NCBI RefSeq assembly: GCF_000428725.1
Contig: NZ_AUAM01000013.1
Coordinates: 1-64,000, forward strand
Source of the DNA: Psychromonas aquimarina ATCC BAA-1526
GTDB taxonomy: Bacteria; Pseudomonadota; Gammaproteobacteria; Enterobacterales; Psychromonadaceae
Direction: 5' to 3'
DNA length: 64,000 nt
Shown: positions 35,947 to 45,825 of the stretch, piece by piece
Numbering within the stretch: the stretch's first letter is position 1
Layout of the letters: the number at the start of each line of letters is the position of its first letter
Translations under genes and position numbers: made by a program
The notes under the pieces: generated by a model
What the model was told of the DNA's origin: nothing
The model's database searches: none
The model's input: only the letters and a program-made list of their open reading frames with translations

Positions 35947-37302
35947 TTGACACAAGCAAAATTTTTACAGGGTTCAATACTTAACCATGTAATGACCATG
36001 TCAGCGACTAATGCCCTGGGCATTAGTGCGCTGTTTATGGTTGATCTGGCCGATATCTACTTTATCAGTTTATTGGGCAGCTCTTCATTAACCGCGGCTA
36101 TTGGTTATGCCAGCGCCATTCTTTTTTTTACCACCGCAGTCTGTATCGGTCTGGTTACTGTTAACAGCGCCAGAGTGTCAAAATCGATCGGGCAGCACAA
36201 TAGAGGCCAGGCCCGCCGCCAGGTCAGCTGTATATCTTTATATGCAGTTATCTTCACAAGTTTTATCGCCCTGTTATTCTGGCTGTCTGCGCCTGAGCTG
36301 TTAACGGCGCTCGGTGCTCAGGGAGAGGAGCATAGGGAAGCGGCACTTTACCTGAGAATTATCTTACCCTCCCTGCCGATTTTAGCCTTAGCGATGCAGA
36401 TGGGGGCAACCCTGCGTAGTTTAGGTGATGCTAAACACGCCATGTATGCCACTTTAGGCGGCGGTATTATTAACGCCCTGCTCGACCCTGTTCTTATCTT
36501 TGTTTTTAAATTAGATCTGCAGGGGGCGGCCATTGCATCCGTTGCGGCCCGCTGTACGGTACTGGCAGTTGGTTTCTATTTTGTATTCTTCAAATATTCG
36601 ATGCTGACGCGTTTCAGTTTTTCTGATTTCTTCCCGGATATAAAAATAATTTCAAATATTGCCTTTCCAGCTATGTTAACTCAAATTGCCACCCCTTTAG
36701 GCAACTTATACGTTACCTATGAAGTGGCAAAGTTCGGCACTGAATATATCGCCGGCTGGGCGATTATCGGACGTTTGATTCCCGTTGCATTTGCTATGAT
36801 GTTTGCACTTTCCGGTGCGGTCGGCCCTATTATCGGCCAGAATTACGGCGCTTTACAATTTTCCCGGGTTAGAGAAGTTTTAAATCAGTCGATTAAATTC
36901 ATTATCAGCTACACCCTGGTGATCTCCCTTATACTGTCTATGGGTCAGGATATTGTGGTAAATATATTCAATGCTGAAAATCAGACCGCTGAGATTATAA
37001 GAATTTTTTGTCAGTACATCGCAGTCACCTTCATTTTTAACGGCATTACCTTTGTGGCAATGGCATTTTTAAACAACCTGGGTTATGCAAAATATTCAAC
37101 AATACTCAATATAGGCAAAGTGACCTTCGGCACAATTCCATTTGTCACCATCGGCGCACTCTATTATGATGCGCCGGGAATTTTATACGGTCAGGCCGCC
37201 GGCAGTATTGTTTTCGGCATCATAGGGTTATTATTAACCCGCAAAGTGATGAATATCGTTGAAAAACAGCATATGAATAGCGATCCAGGTCCGCTTTCTT
37301 GA
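35947..37302 (+). CDS. MATE-family multidrug efflux transporter
   Basis: A 451-residue inner-membrane protein with about twelve hydrophobic segments in two related halves, as in MATE cation-coupled exporters. The N-terminal FLQGSILNHVMTMSATN and the following MVDLADIYFISLLG are standard for a MATE branch, which supports the TTG start at 35947 even though the ribosome binding site is weak. It lies 5 bases after yfhL, so it may be on the same transcript. The substrate is unknown. Confidence 0.88.
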   Translation: MTQAKFLQGSILNHVMTMSATNALGISALFMVDLADIYFISLLGSSSLTAAIGYASAILFFTTAVCIGLVTVNSARVSKSIGQHNRGQARRQVSCISLYAVIFTSFIALLFWLSAPELLTALGAQGEEHREAALYLRIILPSLPILALAMQMGATLRSLGDAKHAMYATLGGGIINALLDPVLIFVFKLDLQGAAIASVAARCTVLAVGFYFVFFKYSMLTRFSFSDFFPDIKIISNIAFPAMLTQIATPLGNLYVTYEVAKFGTEYIAGWAIIGRLIPVAFAMMFALSGAVGPIIGQNYGALQFSRVREVLNQSIKFIISYTLVISLILSMGQDIVVNIFNAENQTAEIIRIFCQYIAVTFIFNGITFVAMAFLNNLGYAKYSTILNIGKVTFGTIPFVTIGALYYDAPGILYGQAAGSIVFGIIGLLLTRKVMNIVEKQHMNSDPGPLS

Positions 37303-37391
37303 TCTGTATTATGAATAAGCCTCTGAAATATTGGTCTAATATCAAGTGATAACTTACTTGTCACGCTAGCTAATGGAATAAGTGATTAACC

Positions 37392-38996
37392 ATGCGTATT
37401 ATATTTGTTTTTACCGTCGCACTGCTGTTAGGCGGCTGCTACCAGAATGAATCTGGTCTTAGCGACACTTTACTGTACTGCACTGAAAACAGTCCGCAGT
37501 CTTTTAATCCGCAGATCAGCCATGATGTTTCAACTTTGGATGCGACAACGCATCAGCTGTATAATCGTTTAATTAAAATCGATCCGACCAGTAACCGCTT
37601 TATACCCGATCTGGCAACCCACTGGCTGGAAAGCGAAGACAAACTAAGTTATACCTTTTTTCTACGCAGAAATGTCAGTTTTCACCAGACAGATTACTTC
37701 TCTCCTAAGCGTTATTTTAACGCCGATGACGTTATCTTCAGTTTTAACAGAATGCTTAATAAGAATCATCCTTTTCACTCTGTTAACCGCGTTTCAGACA
37801 CCTTCTTTTTTAATCATCCGTTTACCAATCTGGTATCCGATATTATAAAAGTTGATCAATACACGGTAAAATTTGTATTAAACAGCCCGGATGCAACATT
37901 ATTAGCAAATTTAGCCGCTCACTATGCCGTAATTCATTCACAGGAATATGCGCAGAGTCTGCTGTCCAGAGGGCATCCGGAAAAAATAGATTTTTATCCT
38001 ATAGGTACCGGCCCGTACAAATTTAAAAACTTCCAGTCATCGCGGGTGACACGCTATCTTGCCCATGATCTTTACTGGGGAGAAAAGGCCGCAGTAAAAA
38101 AACTTATTTATGACGTAACACCAAACAATACCAAACGTTATACAAAATTACTTTCGGGGGAATGTGACGTTATTACCTACCCGGCGGCAAGTCAGTTAAG
38201 TAAAATCAGTAAAAACACCGATGTAGTGATCAGCAGTCAGCCGACCGCCAACATTGCATTATGGTCTTTTAACACAAGCAGAGAGCCCTTTGACCAGGTT
38301 GAGGTACGTCAGGCATTAAGTCATGCAGTCGACCAGAAAACCATTGTTGATGCCGTGTTCTTTGAAAGTGCCAGTGCTACCGATACCCTGCTGGCCAAAC
38401 GGTCATGGGCATTTAATCCAAGATCGACTCATATTAACTACCAGCCGGATGACTCCCTGCTCTCATTAAAACAGAGGGGTTATGATTTTACTAAAAAACT
38501 AACTATCCTGACCCCCTCGGATAATTCGGTTTTCAATCCTAATTTCCATAAGACAGCTGAGTTGATTCAAGCTAATCTGTTTGATATCGGAATCGACAGC
38601 GAAATAATTTCCCTGACCCATGCTGAGCTGGAAAAACGTCTTCTTTCAGGTGATTACGATACCTATGTGACGGGTATTAATATTCATATCAATGATCCTG
38701 ATAATTTATTCAGGCCCCTGCTTAGTTGTGATTCTACTGTGTTAGAAGGTAACTCCAGCCGCTGGTGCAGTGCTCAAGTACAAGAATTATTAGACTCGAC
38801 ACTGATAGAGCCGAGTTTTATAAAGCGCGTCAGGAATTATTACGAACTTCAGAAAATAATTCAGGAGCAGCGTCCCTATTTTCCAATCGCTCACGTACTG
38901 CGCATGGATGCATTCAACAAAAATATCTCAGGTTTATTAGTTAATCCGTTAACTGGTATTAATTTTCAAAATGTCCGAAAAATAGAAGCCCGGTAA
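37392..38996 (+). CDS. sapA: SapA, binding protein of the Sap ABC system
   Basis: A 534-residue family-5 binding protein, first gene of sapABCDF. The N-terminus has a lipobox LLLGGC with the cysteine at residue 17, so it is predicted to be a lipoprotein. Characteristic stretches are NSPQSFNPQISHDVSTLDATTH (only in part quoted), PIGTGPYKF and the closing VLRMDAFNKN. The Sap system has been linked to resistance to antimicrobial peptides in Salmonella and Haemophilus, and to putrescine export in E. coli. sapB starts 1 base after its stop. Confidence 0.9.
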   Translation: MRIIFVFTVALLLGGCYQNESGLSDTLLYCTENSPQSFNPQISHDVSTLDATTHQLYNRLIKIDPTSNRFIPDLATHWLESEDKLSYTFFLRRNVSFHQTDYFSPKRYFNADDVIFSFNRMLNKNHPFHSVNRVSDTFFFNHPFTNLVSDIIKVDQYTVKFVLNSPDATLLANLAAHYAVIHSQEYAQSLLSRGHPEKIDFYPIGTGPYKFKNFQSSRVTRYLAHDLYWGEKAAVKKLIYDVTPNNTKRYTKLLSGECDVITYPAASQLSKISKNTDVVISSQPTANIALWSFNTSREPFDQVEVRQALSHAVDQKTIVDAVFFESASATDTLLAKRSWAFNPRSTHINYQPDDSLLSLKQRGYDFTKKLTILTPSDNSVFNPNFHKTAELIQANLFDIGIDSEIISLTHAELEKRLLSGDYDTYVTGINIHINDPDNLFRPLLSCDSTVLEGNSSRWCSAQVQELLDSTLIEPSFIKRVRNYYELQKIIQEQRPYFPIAHVLRMDAFNKNISGLLVNPLTGINFQNVRKIEAR

Positions 38997-38997
38997 T

Positions 38998-39960
38998 ATG
39001 CTTAAATATCTGTTTAGACGCCTTAATTTACTTATTATTACTGCGTTTATCTTAACCATAATCGCATTTATGCTGCAGCACTGGTCCAGCGGCAGTATAG
39101 ATAATCGTAATTACTTTCTGCAGTACATCGATTATATGGCCAATATATTTCAGGGCCGGTGGGGAATCTCGTCAATAGACCAGCGCTCACTGCTGAATAA
39201 AGGTCTAACTGCTTTTGCTTCAACACTGGAGCTGTGTTTTGTTGCCTGTATTACATCAATCATTGTGGCGTTTCCATTAGGCATACTTGCAGGTCTCAAG
39301 CGCAACGGGTTTATTGATTATACAATAATGACAATTGCACTGATCGGCCTGGCTATTCCGGTTTTCTGGCTGGCGATAATTATGACTATGCTGCCTAATG
39401 CTGTCGGCATCAGCCTGCCTGTCGACGGCAATATCAGCCCGGTTTTTGAAGTTCCGGTTATTTCCGGTTTTGTATTAATTGACAGTCTGCTGGCTGCCGA
39501 TCAATATCAGATGCGTGCCTTTGCTGATCGTGCCGCCCACCTGATACTGCCTGCTGTTGTTTTGTCATTTTTCTTAATCACAGAGATCATCCGGCTGACA
39601 CGCCATGCAATCACTATGATAATGAGAAGTAATTATATAAAAGCGGCTTACGCAAAAGGACTGGCGACTAAACAAATTGTCTTACGACATGTTCTGAAAA
39701 ATGCATTACCGCCCATTATTCATCAGATCCGCCTGCAGCTAAGCACCATTATCTCTTTTGCCATGACCATAGAAATTGTCTTTTCATCCGACGGTGCAGG
39801 AGTCTGGTTATTAACAAGCATTCAAGAAGGCGACTACCTTGCCCTGCCTGCTGCTGTGCTTATTATTTCCGGTTTTATTCTGTTATCGAGCATTTTAATC
39901 GATATTTTACTGATGATTATTTCGCCAACTAAACGGAAAGCTTTATATGCTGATCAATAA
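38998..39960 (+). CDS. sapB: SapB, Sap ABC system permease
   Basis: A 320-residue permease with about six membrane segments and the ATPase-contact loop YIKAAYAKGLATK followed by HVLKNALPP. The length is close to E. coli SapB (321), and ATLELCF-like, GLAIPVFWLAI and ISGFVLIDSLL segments align in order. It pairs with SapC, whose start overlaps its end by 14 bases. Confidence 0.92.
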   Translation: MLKYLFRRLNLLIITAFILTIIAFMLQHWSSGSIDNRNYFLQYIDYMANIFQGRWGISSIDQRSLLNKGLTAFASTLELCFVACITSIIVAFPLGILAGLKRNGFIDYTIMTIALIGLAIPVFWLAIIMTMLPNAVGISLPVDGNISPVFEVPVISGFVLIDSLLAADQYQMRAFADRAAHLILPAVVLSFFLITEIIRLTRHAITMIMRSNYIKAAYAKGLATKQIVLRHVLKNALPPIIHQIRLQLSTIISFAMTIEIVFSSDGAGVWLLTSIQEGDYLALPAAVLIISGFILLSSILIDILLMIISPTKRKALYADQ

Positions 39961-40837
39961 CGAATTCAATGAAGATAAAATCCAGTCGCCTCTGCAGTAT
40001 ACCTGGGCTATTTTCAAGAACAAAAGCGCGGCGATTGTTTCTATGTGGGGAGTAATTACCCTTATATTTTTTGCTCTGTTTGCAGAGTTAATTGTTACCC
40101 ATGAACCGTCAACACAATATGCACAAAACCTTTTATTACCGCCTTACTGGCTTGAAGGCGGCAGCACAGATCATATTTTAGGAACCGATGATCTGGGGCG
40201 GGACACATTAGCTCGTTTGATTCAAGGTCTGCAGCTGACCCTCGGCGGGGGCATATTAATCACTTTCATGATTTCGTTAATAGGTTCACTGATCGGTGCC
40301 ACAGCAGTATTAACCAAAGGTTTAAAAGCCAGTATTCTACATCACCTGCTCGATGCCCTGCTTACTATCCCGACCCTGCTGACTGCGCTTATTCTTATTG
40401 TTCTGTTCGGCCCGAGTTATGAAAACTGTTTACTTGCCGTTTCCTTGTCGCTGCTGCCGCAGTTTATACGCGGTATCTATATTGCTATCGAAAATGAACT
40501 CAGCAAACAATACATAATAGCACTGCAGCTTGACGGAGCGACCAATACCCGGCTGCTGCGTTTCGGTATTTTCCCTAATATTATTGAACCTATGGTAACT
40601 CTGTTAAATCGAATTTTTACCATGGCAATCCTGGAAATTGCGACATTAGGGTTCTTAGGTTTCGGTACCCAGCTGCCCGACGTTGAACTGGGCTCATTAA
40701 TCGCCAGCAGCATAGACCTTATCTATCTGTCTCCCTGGCTGGTGTTTTTTCCTGGTATTGCAATCTTTCTGATCATTATCATATTTAACGTTTTTTCCGA
40801 AGGTCTCCGCCACTCTGTTATTGAAGGGGAAGAATAA
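39947..40837 (+). CDS. sapC: SapC, Sap ABC system permease
   Basis: A 296-residue permease, the same length as E. coli SapC. It has the hallmark periplasmic motif ILGTDDLGRDTLARL and contact loop YIIALQLDGATN. The C-terminal portion LGFLGFGTQLPDVELGSLI is family typical. It overlaps sapB by 14 bases and touches the sapD start, so the membrane and ATPase subunits are likely made together. Confidence 0.93.
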   Translation: MLINNEFNEDKIQSPLQYTWAIFKNKSAAIVSMWGVITLIFFALFAELIVTHEPSTQYAQNLLLPPYWLEGGSTDHILGTDDLGRDTLARLIQGLQLTLGGGILITFMISLIGSLIGATAVLTKGLKASILHHLLDALLTIPTLLTALILIVLFGPSYENCLLAVSLSLLPQFIRGIYIAIENELSKQYIIALQLDGATNTRLLRFGIFPNIIEPMVTLLNRIFTMAILEIATLGFLGFGTQLPDVELGSLIASSIDLIYLSPWLVFFPGIAIFLIIIIFNVFSEGLRHSVIEGEE

Positions 40838-41868
40838 TGGCGCTGCTTGATATTCGTAATCTAAGTATTGATATTACAACTGCGCAGGGAAAAGTACGCG
40901 TTATCGATAAAGCTTCATTAACTATCGTAGACGGCACAATCCATGGTTTAGTAGGAGAGTCGGGCTCCGGCAAAAGTATTATAGCTAAAGCTATTTTAGG
41001 ACTGCACAACCCAAGCTGGACAGTGACCGCCGACCGTATGTTTTTAGGTAGTACTGATTTAAGCAAACTATCCTCGCCGGAGCGCAGAAAAATTATGGGT
41101 AAAGAGATAGCCATGATTTTTCAGCATCCCAGATCTTACTTAGATCCAAGCCGTAAGATACTGTCACAGATTAAAGAGGTGCTGCCGCATTCTTCGTTAA
41201 AATCGCGATTTATAAACATAGTAAAACCAACTAAAAAACAATCCGTTATGCGCCGGATTTATGAGCTGCTGCACAAAGTGGGCATTCAAAATGACAAGGC
41301 TGTACTGGACAGTTACCCGCATGAACTGTCTGAAGGTGTCTGCCAGAAAATAATGATCGCCATGGCGGTTGCCAACAGCCCGAGACTGATTATTGCTGAT
41401 GAACCGACCAATGCAATGGAAGCTGTTACTCAGGCGCAGATATTCCGTCTGCTGTATAAACTAAATCAGCTGCACAATACTGCCATTTTATTATTAAGTA
41501 ATAATTTCGGCAGTATTAGTGATTTATCGGACTATATCACTCTGGTTTACTGCGGCCAGACTGTCGAATCCGGCAGCTATAAACAGGTGATGGAAAGTCC
41601 GATGCACCCCTATACCGAGACAATGATCAAAACAATCCTGAACTTTGACGAGTCAATTGATCATAAAAGCCAGTTATATACATTACCCGGTAATATTCCG
41701 TCAGCCAATCAACTGCCGATCGGCTGCCGTTTAGGCCCCCGCTGTCCGCGAGCACAACGAAACTGTGTACAAAACCCGGATGCAGTAAACTACAAAGGTC
41801 ATATTATCCGCTGTCACTTTCCAACTTTAGATGAAACTAAACATGCAAACACTTCTCAACGTAAGTAA
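40837..41868 (+). CDS. sapD: SapD, Sap ABC system ATPase
   Basis: A 343-residue ATPase. Walker A is GESGSGKSI, Walker B LIIADEPTN. The signature LSEGVCQK replaces the usual LSGGQ, as also in E. coli SapD (LTEGECQK), so this is a subfamily trait. The C-terminal oligopeptide-type extension has LPIGCRLGPRCP with its cysteines. E. coli SapD is also reported to affect potassium uptake by Trk proteins. It overlaps sapF by 26 bases if SapF starts at 41843. Confidence 0.93.
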   Translation: MALLDIRNLSIDITTAQGKVRVIDKASLTIVDGTIHGLVGESGSGKSIIAKAILGLHNPSWTVTADRMFLGSTDLSKLSSPERRKIMGKEIAMIFQHPRSYLDPSRKILSQIKEVLPHSSLKSRFINIVKPTKKQSVMRRIYELLHKVGIQNDKAVLDSYPHELSEGVCQKIMIAMAVANSPRLIIADEPTNAMEAVTQAQIFRLLYKLNQLHNTAILLLSNNFGSISDLSDYITLVYCGQTVESGSYKQVMESPMHPYTETMIKTILNFDESIDHKSQLYTLPGNIPSANQLPIGCRLGPRCPRAQRNCVQNPDAVNYKGHIIRCHFPTLDETKHANTSQRK

Positions 41869-42628
41869 TTTATGTAAAAACTACAAACGCAGTGCGCGGT
41901 TTTCATCTACAGGTTTCCGCAAGACACTCGGCCCGCTTAATTTCACTTTAGAACGGGGAAAAACTCTGGCGCTTGTCGGCGAAAGTGGTGCAGGAAAAAG
42001 TACGCTGGTACAGATTATTGCCGGATTAATTAAACCCAGCTCAGGCGAAATTTATGTAAAAGACAAACCGCTGTCGACTTTTTCACAGCAGGAAAGGTGT
42101 ACATCAATTCGTATGATATTTCAGGATCCGAGCAGCTCACTTAATCCTAAAGCCACCATAGGCAGGATACTGGCGGCGCCGCTGGAACTGAATACGCCTT
42201 TAACAATGGAACAACGTAGAAGGCAGATTTTAAATACATTAAATCTGGTTGGATTATTACCCGATTACCTGGATTTTTATCCGAATATGTTATCCAGCAT
42301 ACAGCAGCATCAGGTTGCCATTGCACGCGCACTGATTTTAAAACCGGACATCATAATTGCCGATGAAATTTTAGCAAGCTTAGATATTTCCCTGCGTTTT
42401 AAAATAGTTAACCTATTATTAAATATACAGGAAAAGATCGGCGTGAGTTATATTTTCGTTGCTCATAATATGAATTTAGTACGGCATATGAGCGACCAGA
42501 TTGTTGTTATGGAAGACGGCATGATCGTTGAGAATAACAGTACCGAAAAAATCTATAATTTTCCTCAGTCAGCTGTTACCAAACAGCTTTTGCAGAGCCA
42601 TCAGCCGCATTACAGAAAAGAGCGCTAA
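41843..42628 (+). CDS. sapF: SapF, Sap ABC system ATPase
   Basis: A 261-residue ATPase, last gene of the operon. I chose ATG at 41843 (MQTLLNVSNL) because E. coli SapF begins METLLEVRNL-like; an ATG 12 bases earlier is in frame. Walker A GESGAGKST and Walker B IIIADEIL are present. The signature LSSIQQHQVAIARAL departs from LSGGQ even more than in SapD; E. coli has LAPGQKQR here. Whether the site hydrolyses ATP well is open. The gene is otherwise full length. Confidence 0.9.
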   Translation: MQTLLNVSNLCKNYKRSARFSSTGFRKTLGPLNFTLERGKTLALVGESGAGKSTLVQIIAGLIKPSSGEIYVKDKPLSTFSQQERCTSIRMIFQDPSSSLNPKATIGRILAAPLELNTPLTMEQRRRQILNTLNLVGLLPDYLDFYPNMLSSIQQHQVAIARALILKPDIIIADEILASLDISLRFKIVNLLLNIQEKIGVSYIFVAHNMNLVRHMSDQIVVMEDGMIVENNSTEKIYNFPQSAVTKQLLQSHQPHYRKER

Positions 42629-42759
42629 TACATTGTATTTAATTACTAAAAAAAAGGTTTTGTTACTATGATGTAAGATATTCAGATAAAAAAACGTTAT
42701 GATTAGCTTAATAAAGATTATTTATTAACCACATATGAAAATCATGGAGTGAGTTTTCG

Positions 42760-44604
42760 ATGAATGACTATAAAAAAAGTCTTTGGATAAGTAACCTTAT
42801 TGTTCTTCTATTTGCTGTTCTTGTGACTTTTGCCGTCAAATTAATATTTAACCCGCTGCTCTCTCAGCAGCAGGAGTTAATCGCAAAAGAACTTAATTTA
42901 CAGAACAGCCCGTTAATAACCAATATTGAACAGTTAAATGAACTGATCGAGCATCAGGTCTTTGATTTTATAAAAGTCAGCAATAGCGACTTACCTGCAC
43001 CTCTGGTTCACGAGGATCCGCAGCTTAGCAGATTCTTTTCTTCTTTATCTCCCGTTGCATCGACGACGGTTATCTCCAGCAGCGGCAGCCAGCTTATCGA
43101 GTTTACGGTACATAACAGTCAGCTTTTTACACTGTTGACTCAAATTCTCTTTGTAACTTACACGGCATTAATCATTTCAGCCTCGCTGATCAATATTGTT
43201 TACTACCGTTTGTATAAAAGTATTGAAACTTCGCTGGTACATGAAATATCAGATGAGCAGTCACCAGGCAGCCCTTTTGTTAAGGTATCAGAGCAGCTGC
43301 ACCAGCAGAAAAAATTATTCCATAAAGCCCTGCAGAATCAGGAAAAGCAGATTGTAGATCTTGCACGTCAGGTCAATATGGATAATCTCACCGGGCTTAA
43401 TAACCGTCATGCATTTCGTAAGGAGTTAACCGAAATACTCAGTGAAGAGGAAGAGCAGAAACACGCAATACTGTCCATTATCCGGGCCAGTGAATTAAAT
43501 ACCATTAATTCACAGCGCGGTTTTCAACAGGGTGATGACTACATTGTGAATATTGCCGATATTATCACTCAGGTCACCGACCGTTTTTCTGCGGTGTCAG
43601 TATTCCGCATCAGCGGCTCGGACTTTGCGCTGATTGCCCGGGAAATGAACGTAAGTGAGGCGCAGAGGATTGCTAAAGAGTTAAAATCTAAATTCGATCA
43701 GTATCAGAATGTTAATGAACTGGAAAGCATTGCCTACAACGGCATCTCTTCTATCATTTCCGGTCAGCTGCCCGAGCAGGTTTTAGCCCGTACCGATATG
43801 GCGCTGGCAAAAGCGCAGACCGAAGGAATTAACAGCTGGGCGTTTGAGCAGCATGATCATGATGAAAACCAGTTCGGTCAGCAGCACTGGCGTAATATAA
43901 TCGACAGCATTATCGAAAAAAGAGCATTGATGCTGCTGCACCAGCCGATTCAAGCCATTCACCGCAATATGAAAGGCTATCAGGAGATATTTACCCGTTT
44001 TCTTGGTGAGAACAACAGTATGATCCCCACCGAAACCGTTTTTGCTATGGCGCAGCGTGTTGATATGAGCGTGAAATTAGAGCAGCTGATATTAGAAACA
44101 GTCGTCAGCCAGTGCCGCCATAAATCCGACGGCAGTACACGCTGGGGGATCAATATAACCGGCTCTGCTATACAGAACAGTAATTTTATCGTCTGGCTTG
44201 AAAGACTGTTATTAAGAGAGCCTAACATAGCAGGCTCTTTAATATTTGAAATGCAGGAAGAGGTGCTGGACTGCAACCTTGTTGCCAGCAAACGTGTTTT
44301 TGATATGCTCAAACGGACCGGCACCCGCTCAGCAATCTGCAATTTTGGTAAAGGAATCGGATCATTTAGATTATTCAAAGAGCTGAAACCTGATTTTGTC
44401 AAAATTGATGCAAGCTTAATAAGCAATATCGAACGCGACAGTGCAAACCAGCAGTTTGTACGTATGATCATTGATGTTGCTCATCGAATGGACTGCCGCG
44501 TTATAGCTGAAGGAATCGAACACTTAGAGCAGAAACAGATCTTAGAAAATATGTATATCGACGGTGTGCAGGGGTTCTTAATTGCACGTCCAAGTCCTCT
44601 ATAA
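42760..44604 (+). CDS. Membrane GGDEF-EAL protein with both domains degenerate
   Basis: A 614-residue protein. Membrane segments at about 10-30 and 128-150 bracket a periplasmic region of about 100 residues; a coiled-coil linker follows, then GGDEF (about 205-365) and EAL (about 370-614). The GGDEF site reads RISGSDF (283-289), so cyclase activity is unlikely. The EAL motif is EIF (409-411), and the metal-binding aspartate pair is replaced by C527-N528, although INIT, VKID, AEGIE and VQGF remain. It probably binds c-di-GMP or another signal as a receptor, like LapD or CsrD, and does not cut it. GGAG precedes the ATG. It stands alone between sap and ttcA. Confidence 0.85.
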   Translation: MNDYKKSLWISNLIVLLFAVLVTFAVKLIFNPLLSQQQELIAKELNLQNSPLITNIEQLNELIEHQVFDFIKVSNSDLPAPLVHEDPQLSRFFSSLSPVASTTVISSSGSQLIEFTVHNSQLFTLLTQILFVTYTALIISASLINIVYYRLYKSIETSLVHEISDEQSPGSPFVKVSEQLHQQKKLFHKALQNQEKQIVDLARQVNMDNLTGLNNRHAFRKELTEILSEEEEQKHAILSIIRASELNTINSQRGFQQGDDYIVNIADIITQVTDRFSAVSVFRISGSDFALIAREMNVSEAQRIAKELKSKFDQYQNVNELESIAYNGISSIISGQLPEQVLARTDMALAKAQTEGINSWAFEQHDHDENQFGQQHWRNIIDSIIEKRALMLLHQPIQAIHRNMKGYQEIFTRFLGENNSMIPTETVFAMAQRVDMSVKLEQLILETVVSQCRHKSDGSTRWGINITGSAIQNSNFIVWLERLLLREPNIAGSLIFEMQEEVLDCNLVASKRVFDMLKRTGTRSAICNFGKGIGSFRLFKELKPDFVKIDASLISNIERDSANQQFVRMIIDVAHRMDCRVIAEGIEHLEQKQILENMYIDGVQGFLIARPSPL

Positions 44605-44616
44605 CTCCCTTTTACC

Positions 44617-44640
44617 GCCCTGCCTCTGCAGCAGGGCTTT
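44617..44640 (+). terminator. Terminator after the GGDEF-EAL gene
   Basis: GCCCTGC (44617-44623) pairs with GCAGGGC (44631-44637) over a 7-base loop, with TTT following. It lies 12 bases after the stop codon and before ttcA. Confidence 0.6.
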
Positions 44641-44709
44641 GCATCTCAAAACATCTTTTTGTACAATGCGCTTTCAAAAAAATGCCCTCAAATATTTCAA
44701 GGCTGAAGA

Positions 44710-45639
44710 ATGTCAGACGCACTTACAAAAAAACAACAGTTCACCATTAAAAAACTCAATAAAGGTTTGCGTCGTTTAACCGGCCAGGCAATTGCAGACT
44801 ACAACATGATAGAAGACGGCGACCGCATTATGGTTTGTTTATCGGGAGGTAAGGACAGTTTTACCATGCTTGATATACTGATCGAACTGCGCGCCGCGGC
44901 ACCTATTGATTTCTCAATCATTGCTGTCAATCTGGATCAGAAACAGCCGGGATTCCCGGCTCATATACTGCCGGAATATTTACAAAGCCTGGATATTGAG
45001 TACAAAATTGTAGAAGAAGATACCTACAGCATAGTGCAGGACAAAATACCGGAAGGCAAAACTACCTGCAGCTTATGCTCACGCTTACGCCGCGGCATTT
45101 TATACCGCACCGCCAAAGAGCTGGGTGCAACTAAGATTGCACTGGGACACCATAGAGATGATATGCTGGCGACCATGATGCTGAATATGTTCTTCGGCGG
45201 CAAACTAAAATCTATGCCGGCAAAACTTGTTTCCGATAACGGCGAGCATGTGGTGATCCGTCCGCTTGCTTACTGTAAAGAAAAAGAAATAGAGCAGTAC
45301 GCACAACTGAAACAATATCCGATTATTCCATGTAATTTATGCGGTTCTCAGCCGAACCTGCAGAGGCAGATAGCCAAAGAGATGCTCAACGACTGGGATG
45401 AAAAATTTCCCGGCCGTTTAGAGACGATGTTCACAGCGATGCAGAATGTTGTTCCTTCACACCTTTGCGATACCACTCTGTTTGACTTTAAGTCAGTCAA
45501 TAAAGATTCCGGCATTATTGACGGTGGTGATATCGCTTTTGATAAAGAAGAAATTAAGCATAGCGTAGAACAAAGCGAGTCAATTGAAGCGCAGTACTAC
45601 AGTCAGCATCAGACATTAGAAATTAAAGAACTGATTTAA
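44710..45639 (+). CDS. ttcA: TtcA, tRNA 2-thiocytidine synthetase
   Basis: A 309-residue enzyme placing sulfur on cytidine 32 of tRNA. The PP-loop SGGKDSF binds ATP, and the two cysteine pairs, CSLCSRLRR and CNLCGSQ, hold the iron-sulfur cluster as in E. coli TtcA. Conserved [10 protein letters not shown] and FPGRLETM are present. The start follows GAAGA. It is a single gene. Confidence 0.95.
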   Translation: MSDALTKKQQFTIKKLNKGLRRLTGQAIADYNMIEDGDRIMVCLSGGKDSFTMLDILIELRAAAPIDFSIIAVNLDQKQPGFPAHILPEYLQSLDIEYKIVEEDTYSIVQDKIPEGKTTCSLCSRLRRGILYRTAKELGATKIALGHHRDDMLATMMLNMFFGGKLKSMPAKLVSDNGEHVVIRPLAYCKEKEIEQYAQLKQYPIIPCNLCGSQPNLQRQIAKEMLNDWDEKFPGRLETMFTAMQNVVPSHLCDTTLFDFKSVNKDSGIIDGGDIAFDKEEIKHSVEQSESIEAQYYSQHQTLEIKELI

Positions 45640-45720
45640 CCGGCTTTTGTGTAAAGCGCGCTTTTATTGAGCAGCGCTTATTCACATAGGTTTGTTTTAG
45701 ATCAGTTTATTGCTTTTTAC

Positions 45721-45735
45721 TGTAATTTAATTACA
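45721..45735. promoter_or_regulatory. Candidate HexR operator upstream of tpiA
   Basis: TGTAATTTAATTACA fits the HexR consensus known from Shewanella and other gammaproteobacteria (TGTAAT-WWW-ATTACA type). It is the core of a larger perfect palindrome TTACTGTAA-N5-TTACAGTAA at 45717-45739. It lies about 90 bases before the tpiA start, in promoter position. HexR controls central carbon genes, which fits tpiA. Confidence 0.6.
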
Positions 45736-45825
45736 GTAAGTTGAAAAAATAGATAGGTTTCAACAGATAGTCATTTATAATCAACGCAGTTTTTAACAAT
45801 TTCAATTAATATAATGGAGAAAACC

